Positions 8,087-15,236 of a stretch of DNA of 64,000 bases are shown piece by piece. The translations under genes and the position numbers were made by a program. This DNA comes from Pseudomonas wayambapalatensis (GTDB taxonomy: Bacteria > Pseudomonadota > Gammaproteobacteria > Pseudomonadales > Pseudomonadaceae), in assembly GCA_014268975.2 (NCBI GenBank), contig CP077096.1:1882501-1946500 (forward strand). The letters run 5' to 3'. The first letter of the stretch is position 1. Every line of letters begins with the position of its first letter. The notes beneath the pieces were generated by a model. It saw only the letters and a program-made list of their open reading frames with translations. It did not search any database and was not told where the DNA came from.

Positions 8087-10696
8087 TCAGAAGTCGTACC
8101 GCACCTTCGCCGAGAATACGTCGGCATTGAAGCCCGACTTGCCCACGTAGTCATAATTGACCCCGAGGGTCACTGCACCCAGCTTGTAGTCGGCACCGAC
8201 ACCTGCTTCGTAGCTGTTGCGCACCGCACTTGCGCCGCGGGTCACGAATGGCGTGTTGCCGAGCAGGAAGGTCGAGGTGCTGTTGGTCTGGTCGGCGGCG
8301 AAGTCGTGGTAGCCCATCAGCTTGAATTGCGGCTCCAGGGTCCCGACACCAACGGCATAGCTGCCCGCCACTCGCACACCTGCACCCAGCTCGAGGGCTT
8401 CGTAGCGCTCATCTTCGACCTTGAGTGCGGCGGACGAGCCTTTCTCGCGGTAGCCATCGATGTCGACACGGCTGTAGCGTGCGGCCACGCGTGGTTCGAC
8501 CAGCAATTGCGGGTTGATGTGCCAGGTGTAGCCACCCACCAGATTCGCGGCCAACTGGTTGCTATCGTAGTCGGCCTTGGCCCGGGTGTCGGCGATCTCA
8601 CGCTTGCCTTGGTTGTCGCCCCGGCCATAGGTCAGGCTGGCGTCGACGAAGTAGTTGCCCAGCGTATAGGCGCTGTACAGGGTGAAGGCATGGCTCTCGA
8701 CCGACGTCTTGTTGCCACTGCTGCCGTTGACGTCAGTGTCCAGGAAGCTGTACGCCAGGCCCAGGGTGAGCTGGTCGTTGAGCTTGCCATCGGCACCGAC
8801 GGCAATGCCGCGACTGTAGGCGTTGTAACCTGCCACGCCGTCACGGGTGCTCTGGGTGGCGTCGCTGTACAGCGATTGAACCCATACGCCGGCCTGGCTG
8901 AAGCCTTCCCCCGACGAGGCGCCACGCAGGTTGCTGGCGCGGCTGCTGATGGCGTTGCCGATCATGCGCTGGGCTCCGGTGGCTGCCTGGCGCGCGCCGC
9001 CGTTGACCTCCGGGGTCAGCTGGCGAGCCAGTCTGGCGACCTGGGCCTTGTCGGCGTTGGCGGCGTAGGCCAGCAGCGGGTCGCCTTTGGGCAACTTAGC
9101 CAGCAGGCCGTTACCGATCGCGTTGCCGATGGCACCCTGGGCATTGTCGTTGCCGCCGCTTTCCTTGACGATCTCGGTGACTTCTTCCACCGGTTTGGTC
9201 GTAACCTGTGCGTAGACTTTGTTGTCTTCCACCGCGCTGCTCTGCACGCGCAGCAGTGCCGAGGTACTGGTGACCTGGATGCCGTTGGGGTCAAGGTTGT
9301 GGCCGGCGGTGTCCACCAGCTGTACCTGGCCGGCCTCGACCAGCAGGTAGCGCGATCCGGACGGCTGGAAGTCCTCTTCGTCGGCGTGCAGGGCGATGCG
9401 CGAGCCTTGTTCGAACTTGCTGGTGCCGCTGACCTTGAGTACCGCCACGCTCGGGTCGGTTTCGCTGGACAATTCCAGGCCCAGCGCCGAGTTGCCGGCG
9501 ATCGACAGGTTGCCGTCGATCGCGGTGCGGGCAGCGGTCAGTGACAGGGTTGCGCGGGTGTCGTCACCCAGGTTGCCGACTTCGATCCAGCCACCGGGCT
9601 TGAGGCGGATGTCCGGGGTGCTGTGGGGCAGGTAGTGGGCCTGGAACTCGCTGTTACCTTCGACCTCGATGTTGCTCAGCCCGTCGAGCATGCCGGTGAT
9701 CTGGCTGCCCTCGCGCAGGATGAGCTCGACCGGCCGATTGCTGTGGCTGGCGTCGATGGCGACCTGGGCCATGATGATGCCGCTGTTGAAGATGTTCAGG
9801 TCGCCGTGGTCGCGATACCAGGGTTGCTGGCCGGGGGCGTCGAATGCGACATCGCCGATGCGAATGCCGGTGCCGCTCAAGGCGTAGATCGAGCCACGGT
9901 TGTCGATGTGTCGCCCCAGGCTACTGGTCAGGGTTGCGCCATCGAGCGCGATGGCCTGGCTGTTCGTGTCGCTGGCGACGATATTGCCGTAGTTTTCGAT
10001 GCTGTCCAGGCGGGTTGGCATGCCGGTGGCGCCGCCGCGCGACGTGGCGTTGACGCTGATGGCATTGGGGCCGCTGCTTTCGATGGCGCCGCGGTTGACG
10101 ATCTTGCCCTGCACGGTGGCGCCGGCCAGGTTGAGGGTGATCGCGTTGTAGCCATAGGCGCGGACCTTGGCGTTCTGGGCGTTGACCAGGTCGCCCTTGA
10201 TCAAGGTCGACTGGCCGTTGGCGCTGGCCAGGTTGATGCCGTAGGCCTCCCGCCGGTTGATGATGCCGATACCGGTGCCGGCCTGGAGCGTGCCTTGGTT
10301 GATCAGGTTGCCATCAACCGTGGTATTGCTGATTTTCAGCGCGTTGCCATCGAGGCTGGTGCTCCTGACGAAGGCCTGGTTCATCAGGTCGCCGGTCACA
10401 TGACTGTTGCGCACGGTGAGGGCGTCGCTGCGATTGACCATGTCCACGGTGGTGCGGTCGTTGTCGTTGATCGGGCTGTTGAAGGTCAGGTCGCCCTGTA
10501 CGTTGGCGTCGTCGAGCACGATCGCGCTGCGGGAAATATTGGTGAAGCTGCCGCCGAACTCGAGGCCGTTCGCGTAGCTCTGGTGGCTGGAGGTGAAGCC
10601 GGCATCGGTCAGTTGGATGGTCTGGCCATGGGCGGGCAGGGCGCTGGTGGCAATTGCCAGGGCAAGCAGGGTCTTGCGGTAGGTCAGCGGGGACAC
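8087..10696 (-). CDS. Autotransporter outer membrane beta-barrel protein
   Basis: An 869-residue type V secretion protein. The GTG at 10696 is preferred over the TTG at 10717, because AGGAAG sits 5 bases before it and it yields a clean signal peptide (SPLTYRKTLLALAIATSALPAHG, cleaved before Gln). The passenger, about residues 25-590, is a degenerate beta-helix with repeated N-x-G-x-I turns (NQGTLQAG, NRGAIESSG, NYGNIVASD, NRGSIYALS). The last about 270 residues are the beta-barrel (AGVWVQSLYSD, then alternating strands) and end in VRYDF with the terminal Phe needed for outer-membrane insertion. No protease motif is seen. It is inserted between cheR and flgB against the direction of both. Confidence 0.9.
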   Translation of the reverse strand: MSPLTYRKTLLALAIATSALPAHGQTIQLTDAGFTSSHQSYANGLEFGGSFTNISRSAIVLDDANVQGDLTFNSPINDNDRTTVDMVNRSDALTVRNSHVTGDLMNQAFVRSTSLDGNALKISNTTVDGNLINQGTLQAGTGIGIINRREAYGINLASANGQSTLIKGDLVNAQNAKVRAYGYNAITLNLAGATVQGKIVNRGAIESSGPNAISVNATSRGGATGMPTRLDSIENYGNIVASDTNSQAIALDGATLTSSLGRHIDNRGSIYALSGTGIRIGDVAFDAPGQQPWYRDHGDLNIFNSGIIMAQVAIDASHSNRPVELILREGSQITGMLDGLSNIEVEGNSEFQAHYLPHSTPDIRLKPGGWIEVGNLGDDTRATLSLTAARTAIDGNLSIAGNSALGLELSSETDPSVAVLKVSGTSKFEQGSRIALHADEEDFQPSGSRYLLVEAGQVQLVDTAGHNLDPNGIQVTSTSALLRVQSSAVEDNKVYAQVTTKPVEEVTEIVKESGGNDNAQGAIGNAIGNGLLAKLPKGDPLLAYAANADKAQVARLARQLTPEVNGGARQAATGAQRMIGNAISSRASNLRGASSGEGFSQAGVWVQSLYSDATQSTRDGVAGYNAYSRGIAVGADGKLNDQLTLGLAYSFLDTDVNGSSGNKTSVESHAFTLYSAYTLGNYFVDASLTYGRGDNQGKREIADTRAKADYDSNQLAANLVGGYTWHINPQLLVEPRVAARYSRVDIDGYREKGSSAALKVEDERYEALELGAGVRVAGSYAVGVGTLEPQFKLMGYHDFAADQTNSTSTFLLGNTPFVTRGASAVRNSYEAGVGADYKLGAVTLGVNYDYVGKSGFNADVFSAKVRYDF

Positions 10697-10812
10697 GGTT
10701 TCTTCCTTGGAAGGCAATAGGGACAGTGCGCATCCATGCTGTGCCTGAAACCGTAACCAGTGGCCTCATGCCACATCTCTGCGCGGTCGCGAATGCTACT
10801 CGCAGTGATGGC

Positions 10813-10839
10813 AAAATAACACTGTCCTGTTGACGTCAA
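10813..10839 (-). promoter_or_regulatory. Candidate promoter of the autotransporter with TTGACGTCAA palindrome
   Basis: Minus strand TTGACG (10834-10839), 15-base spacer, TATTTT (10813-10818). The spacer is short for sigma70, so this is tentative. The -35 lies inside the perfect 10-bp palindrome TTGACGTCAA (10830-10839), a possible operator. Confidence 0.3.
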
Positions 10840-10848
10840 TTTTTTGGA

Positions 10849-10928
10849 TTGCCGCTTTTGCCGCTCGGCAATTGCCGCTCACTCGCCATCAAGCGGAAGC
10901 ACTTTGCCGCTTTTCTGGCATTGCCGTT
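10849..10928 (+). promoter_or_regulatory. Cluster of TTGCCGCT direct repeats upstream of flgB
   Basis: TTGCCGCT occurs exactly at 10849, 10858, 10872 and 10904, and as TTGCCGTT at 10921. The second copy is part of the dyad TTGCCG-CT-CGGCAA (10858-10871), which continues into CGGCAATTGCCG (10866-10877). This lies in the 341-base gene-free stretch between the autotransporter and flgB, upstream of and running into two sigma54 promoters. It looks like an activator-binding array; FleR is the likely protein (inference). Confidence 0.5.
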
Positions 10929-10931
10929 GCT
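10916..10931 (+). promoter_or_regulatory. Distal sigma54 promoter-like site before flgB
   Basis: TGGCAT-N5-TTGCT with GG (10917-10918) and GC (10929-10930) 10 bases apart. It is 59 bases upstream of the stronger proximal site and could be a second start or a decoy for sigma54. Confidence 0.45.
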
Positions 10932-10974
10932 CGCGGATGCAGATGATGCCCGTTATTGCTGGGGTTGCGGCTGT

Positions 10975-10990
10975 TGGCACAGGCCTTGCT
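10975..10990 (+). promoter_or_regulatory. Sigma54 promoter of flgBCDE
   Basis: TGGCAC-N5-TTGCT, a perfect consensus with GG (10976-10977) and GC (10988-10989) 10 bases apart. Start of transcription would be near 11001, about 37 bases before the flgB ATG. FleR dependence is expected from P. aeruginosa. Confidence 0.9.
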
Positions 10991-11037
10991 ATAGCTTGGC
11001 CAACGCAACGCTGGTCAACCTTCGAAGGTTCCCCGAC

Positions 11038-11445
11038 ATGAGCATCAGCTTCGACAAGGCCCTCGGCATCCATGAAAAGGCACTGGGTTTCCGCGCCCAG
11101 CGCGCCGAGGTGCTGGCCAACAACATCGCCAACGCCGACACGCCCAACTACAAGGCGCGTGACATGGACTTCTCCTCGGTGCTTGCCGCCGAGGCAGACA
11201 AACAAAGCAATGGGCGTATTTCGCTGACCCGCACCAACGGCCACCACATCGAGGCCGAAGGCCTGGCCATGGGCGACGACAGCCTCAAGTACCGCACGCC
11301 GATGCAGCCGTCGATCGACCAGAACACCGTGGATGCACAGATCGAGCAGTCGAACTATGCGCAGAACGCGATCGACTTCCAGGCCAGCTTCACCTTGCTC
11401 AACAGTAAATTCAAAGGGCTGGTATCGGCCCTGCGTGGAGAGTGA
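11038..11445 (+). CDS. flgB: Flagellar basal body rod protein FlgB
   Basis: A 135-residue proximal rod protein beginning MSISFDKALGIHEKAL. The family motif NNIANADTPNYKARDMDF follows at about residues 36-53, and the C-terminal helix (NYAQNAIDFQASFTLLNSKFKGL) completes the coiled-coil D0 domain. The frame is open upstream, but the ATG at 11038 has GAAGG 8 bases before it and matches the family start. No signal peptide: rod proteins leave through the flagellar type III exporter encoded at 54-60 kb. First gene of flgBCDE; its stop overlaps the alternative GTG start of flgC. Confidence 0.95.
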   Translation: MSISFDKALGIHEKALGFRAQRAEVLANNIANADTPNYKARDMDFSSVLAAEADKQSNGRISLTRTNGHHIEAEGLAMGDDSLKYRTPMQPSIDQNTVDAQIEQSNYAQNAIDFQASFTLLNSKFKGLVSALRGE

Positions 11446-11447
11446 CC

Positions 11448-11891
11448 ATGTCCCTTGCCAGTGTCTTCAACATCGCCGGTAGCGGCATGAGCGCGCAGAA
11501 CACGCGCCTTAACACCGTCGCCTCGAACATCGCCAACGCCGAGACCGTCTCCTCGAGCATCGACCAGACCTACCGCGCGCGCCACCCGGTGTTCGCCACC
11601 ACCTTCGAACAGGCCCAGAACGGCGCCGGTCAGTCGCTGTTCGACGACCAGGGCCAGGCCGGCCAGGGTGTGCAGGTCAAGGGGATTATCGAGGACCAGA
11701 GCAACCTTGAAGCCCGCTACGAGCCCAATCATCCGGCGGCGAACAAGGACGGCTACGTCTACTACCCGAACGTCAACGTGGTCGAGGAGATGGCTGACAT
11801 GATCTCCGCCAGCCGTGCGTTCCAGACCAACGCCGAGCTGATGAACACCGCCAAGACCATGATGCAGAAGGTGCTGACCCTGGGTCAGTGA
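11448..11891 (+). CDS. flgC: Flagellar basal body rod protein FlgC
   Basis: A 147-residue proximal rod protein. Residues SLASVFNIAGSGMSAQNTRL and VASNIANAETVSSS form the N-terminal D0 helix and rod signature; the C-terminus NVVEEMADMISASRAFQTN is the matching helix shared with FlgF, FlgG and FlgE. ATG at 11448 is chosen over an in-frame GTG at 11442 that overlaps flgB, because GGAGAGTGACC precedes it at a normal distance. It packs with FlgB and FlgF to build the rod and is tightly coupled with flgB. Confidence 0.95.
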   Translation: MSLASVFNIAGSGMSAQNTRLNTVASNIANAETVSSSIDQTYRARHPVFATTFEQAQNGAGQSLFDDQGQAGQGVQVKGIIEDQSNLEARYEPNHPAANKDGYVYYPNVNVVEEMADMISASRAFQTNAELMNTAKTMMQKVLTLGQ

Positions 11892-11907
11892 TTGAGGAGC
11901 GCAAAGC

Positions 11908-12594
11908 ATGGCAGTCAATGTTAATGATGTGCTCGCCAATTCCGGTGTGAGCAACGGCACCAAGAAGCCAGCCAGCGAGCCGACCGACAAGAACGCGCTC
12001 GGCAAGGATGCCTTCTTGCAGTTGCTGGTCACCCAGATGCAGCACCAGAACCCGCTCGATCCGCAGGACAACGGTGAGTTCGTTGCCCAGCTTGCGCAGT
12101 TCAGCAGCCTGGAGGGTATCCAGACCCTCAACGAGTCGGTCAACGCCATTACCGGTTCGCTGGGTTCGTCCCAGGCGCTGCAGGCATCGTCGCTGGTCGG
12201 CCGCTCGGTGATCGTGCAGAACGACAAGGCGTTGGTCGATCCGACCAAGAGCTTCAATGGTCAGGTCGTGGTGCCGCAGAACATCGAGAGCGGCAAGGTC
12301 ACGATCAAGGACAAGGATGGCAACGTCGTCAAGACCATCCAGTTGGGCGAACAGAAGAAGGGCACTGCCGACTTCATCTGGGATGGCACCAACGACAAGG
12401 GCGAGAAGGTCGCTGCAGGCAACTACACCTTTACCGCGACGACCACCGTCGATGGCAAGGCTCAGGAGATGTACACGCTGCTGCCAGCCACCGTCACCAG
12501 TGTCACCGTGGGTGGCACTGGCGGCGAGATGATGCTCAACCTGGCCGGTATCGGCAAGGTCGGCATCTCCAAAGTACAAACCATCGGAATCTAA
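11908..12594 (+). CDS. flgD: Flagellar hook assembly protein FlgD
   Basis: A 228-residue hook-cap scaffold. The N-terminal capping segment KNALGKDAFLQLLVTQMQHQNPLDPQDNGEF (about 30-60) is the strongest family signature. The C-terminal part has the FlgD Ig-like/tudor domains, seen as DGNVVKTIQLGEQKKGTADF and WDGTNDKGEKVAAGNYTF. FlgD sits at the hook tip and directs FlgE polymerisation, then is discarded. Preceded by GAGGAGCGCAAAGC. Lies 16 bases after flgC and 30 before flgE. Confidence 0.95.
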   Translation: MAVNVNDVLANSGVSNGTKKPASEPTDKNALGKDAFLQLLVTQMQHQNPLDPQDNGEFVAQLAQFSSLEGIQTLNESVNAITGSLGSSQALQASSLVGRSVIVQNDKALVDPTKSFNGQVVVPQNIESGKVTIKDKDGNVVKTIQLGEQKKGTADFIWDGTNDKGEKVAAGNYTFTATTTVDGKAQEMYTLLPATVTSVTVGGTGGEMMLNLAGIGKVGISKVQTIGI

Positions 12595-12624
12595 GGCCGG
12601 CCTGTTCGGCAGAAGGAGCAATGC

Positions 12625-13983
12625 ATGTCTTTCAATATCGGCCTTAGCGGTCTCTACGCAGCCAACAAGCAACTCGACGTTACCGGCAACAACATCGCCA
12701 ACGTCAATACCACCGGTTTCAAGTCGTCGCGTGCCGAGTTCGCCGACGTCTACGCCGGCGCCAACCGCCTGGGCGTGGGCCAGAACCAGGTCGGTAACGG
12801 TGTGCGCCTGGCGGCCGTGTCGCAGCAGTTCACCCAGGGTGACGTGAACAACACTGGCAACGTGCTGGACATGGGGATCCAGGGCCAGGGCTACTTCGTC
12901 CTGTCCGACAGCGGCTCGCTGACCTACACCCGTGCCGGTGCCTTCCGCACCGACAAGGACAACAACGTGGTGACCTCCGACGGCCTGAACCTGCAAGGCT
13001 ATGCTGCCGACAGCACCGGCAAGATCCAGAAGGGCATCCTCACCAACCTGAAGATCGATACCTCGGCGCTGGCCCCCAAGGCCACTACCCTGATCGACCA
13101 GGGCATCAACCTGAACTCCTCCGCCGACACCATCCCGCTGGAGGTGTCCGACGGCGCGACCCCACCGGTGATGGTGCCGAACAAGCCGTTCGACCCGGCC
13201 GACCAGTCGACCTACACCAAGTCCTTCCCGACCAAGGTGTACGACAGCCAGGGTAACGAGCACACCATGGAGCAGTTCTACCGCAAGACCGGCACCAACG
13301 AGTGGACCATGTACACCCTGGTCGATGGTCGCAACCCGCTCAACCCGAGTAGCACCACGCCGCTGACCGGCACCATGACTTTCAACTCCGACGGCAGCAT
13401 CAAGGCCATGACCACCGACAACACCACGGTGCCGGCGGCCAACTGGAGCGTGACCAACAACACCTTCAGCCTCAAGGGCTGGATCCCGGCCGCGAAGGAT
13501 GCCGCAGGCAACTGGGCGGCCAACGGTTCGGATGGCAATGCCGACGGCATGCGCCTGGCCATGAACAGCACCACCTCGTACAACACCGAGACCGCGCGCA
13601 TGTCGCAGAACCAGGACGGCTATGCCACCGGCATCCTGTCGAGCCTGTCGATCGACTCGACCGGGGTGATGTTCGCAAGCTTCAGCAACCAGCAGTCTCG
13701 CGCCATCGGTCAGGTTGCGATTGCCAGCTTCGCCAACGACCAGGGCCTGCAGCAGATCGGCGGTACGCGTTGGAAAGAGACCTTCTCCTCGGGTATTCCA
13801 GGCATCGACGCGCCGAAGACCGGCACCCTGGGCTCGGTCGAGTCCAACTCGCTGGAAGCGTCCAACGTCAACCTGACCCAGGAGCTGGTCGAGCTGATCA
13901 AGGCGCAGAGCAACTACCAGGCCAACGCCAAGACCATCTCCACCGAAAGCACCATCATGCAGACCATCATCCAGATGACCTGA
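12625..13983 (+). CDS. flgE: Flagellar hook protein FlgE
   Basis: A 452-residue hook subunit. N-terminal D0/D1: SFNIGLSGLYAANKQLDVTGNNIANVNTTGFKSSRAEF; C-terminal D0: SNVNLTQELVELIKAQSNYQANAKTISTES. Between them the D1/D2 region carries the FlgE pattern YTKSFPTKVYDSQGNEHTMEQFYRKTG. Length is within the Pseudomonas range. GAAGGAG 6 bases upstream of the ATG. Last gene of flgBCDE, followed after 25 bases by a strong terminator, so the late rod and L/P-ring genes are expressed from a separate promoter. Confidence 0.96.
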   Translation: MSFNIGLSGLYAANKQLDVTGNNIANVNTTGFKSSRAEFADVYAGANRLGVGQNQVGNGVRLAAVSQQFTQGDVNNTGNVLDMGIQGQGYFVLSDSGSLTYTRAGAFRTDKDNNVVTSDGLNLQGYAADSTGKIQKGILTNLKIDTSALAPKATTLIDQGINLNSSADTIPLEVSDGATPPVMVPNKPFDPADQSTYTKSFPTKVYDSQGNEHTMEQFYRKTGTNEWTMYTLVDGRNPLNPSSTTPLTGTMTFNSDGSIKAMTTDNTTVPAANWSVTNNTFSLKGWIPAAKDAAGNWAANGSDGNADGMRLAMNSTTSYNTETARMSQNQDGYATGILSSLSIDSTGVMFASFSNQQSRAIGQVAIASFANDQGLQQIGGTRWKETFSSGIPGIDAPKTGTLGSVESNSLEASNVNLTQELVELIKAQSNYQANAKTISTESTIMQTIIQMT

Positions 13984-14008
13984 TGGTCGCTGGCTGAGCG
14001 TGTCTGGA

Positions 14009-14043
14009 CGAACCCCTTTCCCGTGAAGGGGTTCGTCGTTTTT
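14009..14043 (+). terminator. Terminator of flgBCDE
   Basis: CGAACCCCTT (14009-14018) pairs perfectly with AAGGGGTTCG (14026-14035) over a 7-base loop, followed by TCGTTTTT. Confidence 0.88.
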
Positions 14044-14055
14044 GCAGGAGGGATC

Positions 14056-14238
14056 ATGAGGAAACTGACTGTCGCGCTGTTGGCGGCGGCATGCCTGCTC
14101 CAGGCTCAGGCCGGTACTGCGCCGTGGTGGCGCTGGGAAAGCCAGGTGGATGGGCGACTGGTGTGTTCGCAGTGGTCGCCGGGGGAGGGCTGGAAGCGGT
14201 TTGCCGGGCCGTACAACAATGGTGGGTGTCGCGATTAG
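14056..14238 (+). CDS. Small secreted protein, unknown function
   Basis: A 60-residue protein with a strong ribosome site (GGAGGGATC before the ATG). Residues 1-19 (MRKLTVALLAAACLLQAQA) are a typical signal peptide with cleavage after AQA, leaving about 41 residues: GTAPWWRWESQVDGRLVCSQ and a tail GWKRFAGPYNNGGCRD. The two cysteines could form one disulphide. It lies between the terminators of flgE and before the flgF promoter, so it is an isolated single-gene insertion in the rod/hook cluster. I do not recognise the family; P. putida genomes have a small hypothetical gene at this spot. Confidence 0.7.
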   Translation: MRKLTVALLAAACLLQAQAGTAPWWRWESQVDGRLVCSQWSPGEGWKRFAGPYNNGGCRD

Positions 14239-14270
14239 CAATACCGCCACTGCTGAACTTTGGCACCCCC

Positions 14271-14286
14271 TTGCCGCCAGCGGCAA
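14271..14286 (+). promoter_or_regulatory. TTGCCGC-CA-GCGGCAA palindrome upstream of flgF
   Basis: A perfect inverted repeat with 7-bp arms and a 2-base spacer, about 90-100 bases upstream of the flgF sigma54 promoter, the usual distance for an enhancer-binding protein. The same heptamer is repeated before flgB. Confidence 0.5.
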
Positions 14287-14334
14287 AGCAGCGCCGGATA
14301 ACCGACGTTGCACCCTCGACGAAAACCACCAAAG

Positions 14335-14356
14335 GCCCGTATCCACGGGCTTTTTC
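14335..14356 (+). terminator. Terminator after the small secreted protein
   Basis: GCCCGT (14335-14340), ATCC loop, ACGGGC (14345-14350), then TTTTTC. It isolates the flgF promoter just downstream. Confidence 0.7.
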
Positions 14357-14372
14357 TTGCCTCGGGAAAAGT

Positions 14373-14388
14373 TGGTTCGGAACTTGCT
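14373..14388 (+). promoter_or_regulatory. Sigma54 promoter of flgFGHIJKL
   Basis: TGGTTC-N5-TTGCT, with GG (14374-14375) and GC (14386-14387) 10 bases apart. Start would be near 14398, about 50 bases before flgF. Confidence 0.75.
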
Positions 14389-14447
14389 TTACAGCCTGCA
14401 TAGCAACGGTGAGCGGCAATCGATCGCCAGTGCAGTGGAGGATGACT

Positions 14448-15188
14448 GTGGACAAGATGCTTTACGTGGCCATGACCGGCGCCGCCCAGAACGCGGTGGC
14501 ACAGAAGGCCCACGCCAACAACCTGGCGAACGTTTCCACCACCGGTTTTCAGCGTGACCTGGAGCAGGCGCGCTCGATGCCGGTGTTCGGCGACAGCTTT
14601 CCGGCGCGTGCCTTCGCCATGAGCGAGCGGCCTGCCACCGACTTTACCGCAGGCCCGATGATCGAGACCGGTCGCGAGCTGGACGTGGCGGTCAGCGGCA
14701 ACGGTTTCATCGCCGTGCAGGCCCCGGATGGCAGCGAAGCCTATGTGCGCACCGGCAGCCTGAACATCGACGCCCTCGGCGTGTTGCGTGCCGGCAATGG
14801 CATGCCGGTGATCGGCAACGGTGGCCCGATCGCCATTCCGCCAGAGCAGAAGGTCGAGGTCGGTGACGATGGCACCATCAGCATCCGCGCCATGGGTGAA
14901 GACCCGCGCGTCATGGCCGAGGTCGATCGGATCAAGCTGGTCAACCCCGATATCAAGAGCATCAGCAAAGGCCTCGATGGCCTGATCCATACCAACAGCG
15001 GCCAGCCGGCCGATGCGGACGTCAATGTCCGCGTGGTGTCGGGCTTCCTCGAGGGCAGCAACGTCAATGCCGTCGAAGAGATGACTTCGGTGCTGGCTCT
15101 GTCCCGCCAGTTCGAGCTGCACGTCAAGATGATGAAGACCGCCGAGCAGGGCGACGAAGCCATGGCTCGGGTTTTGCAAATCAGCTAA
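14448..15188 (+). CDS. flgF: Flagellar basal body rod protein FlgF
   Basis: A 246-residue proximal rod protein. The GTG at 14448 gives MDKMLYVAMTGAAQNAVAQKAHANNLANVSTTGFQRDL, matching FlgF of other pseudomonads, with GGAGG 6 bases upstream; the ATG at 14442 sits directly on that site and is less likely. The C-terminus GSNVNAVEEMTSVLALSRQFELHVKMMKT is the D0 helix shared with FlgG. FlgF links the FlgB/C part of the rod to the distal FlgG rod. First gene of a seven-gene operon ending with flgL. Confidence 0.94.
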   Translation: MDKMLYVAMTGAAQNAVAQKAHANNLANVSTTGFQRDLEQARSMPVFGDSFPARAFAMSERPATDFTAGPMIETGRELDVAVSGNGFIAVQAPDGSEAYVRTGSLNIDALGVLRAGNGMPVIGNGGPIAIPPEQKVEVGDDGTISIRAMGEDPRVMAEVDRIKLVNPDIKSISKGLDGLIHTNSGQPADADVNVRVVSGFLEGSNVNAVEEMTSVLALSRQFELHVKMMKTAEQGDEAMARVLQIS

Positions 15189-15236
15189 TCACTTTTGAAC
15201 GGGTGCCGTAAAACAGGCGCACGAGGAGAACACTAA

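Noticed and set aside
9623..10720. Long plus-strand open frame opposite the autotransporter passenger
   Set aside because: Antisense shadow: its Val/Gly/Asp-rich composition follows from the opposite coding strand, and it has no recognisable domain.
11773..14346. 857-codon minus-strand open frame opposite flgC, flgD and flgE
   Set aside because: Shadow of highly biased GC3 codons in three certain flagellar genes; no domain or ribosome site.
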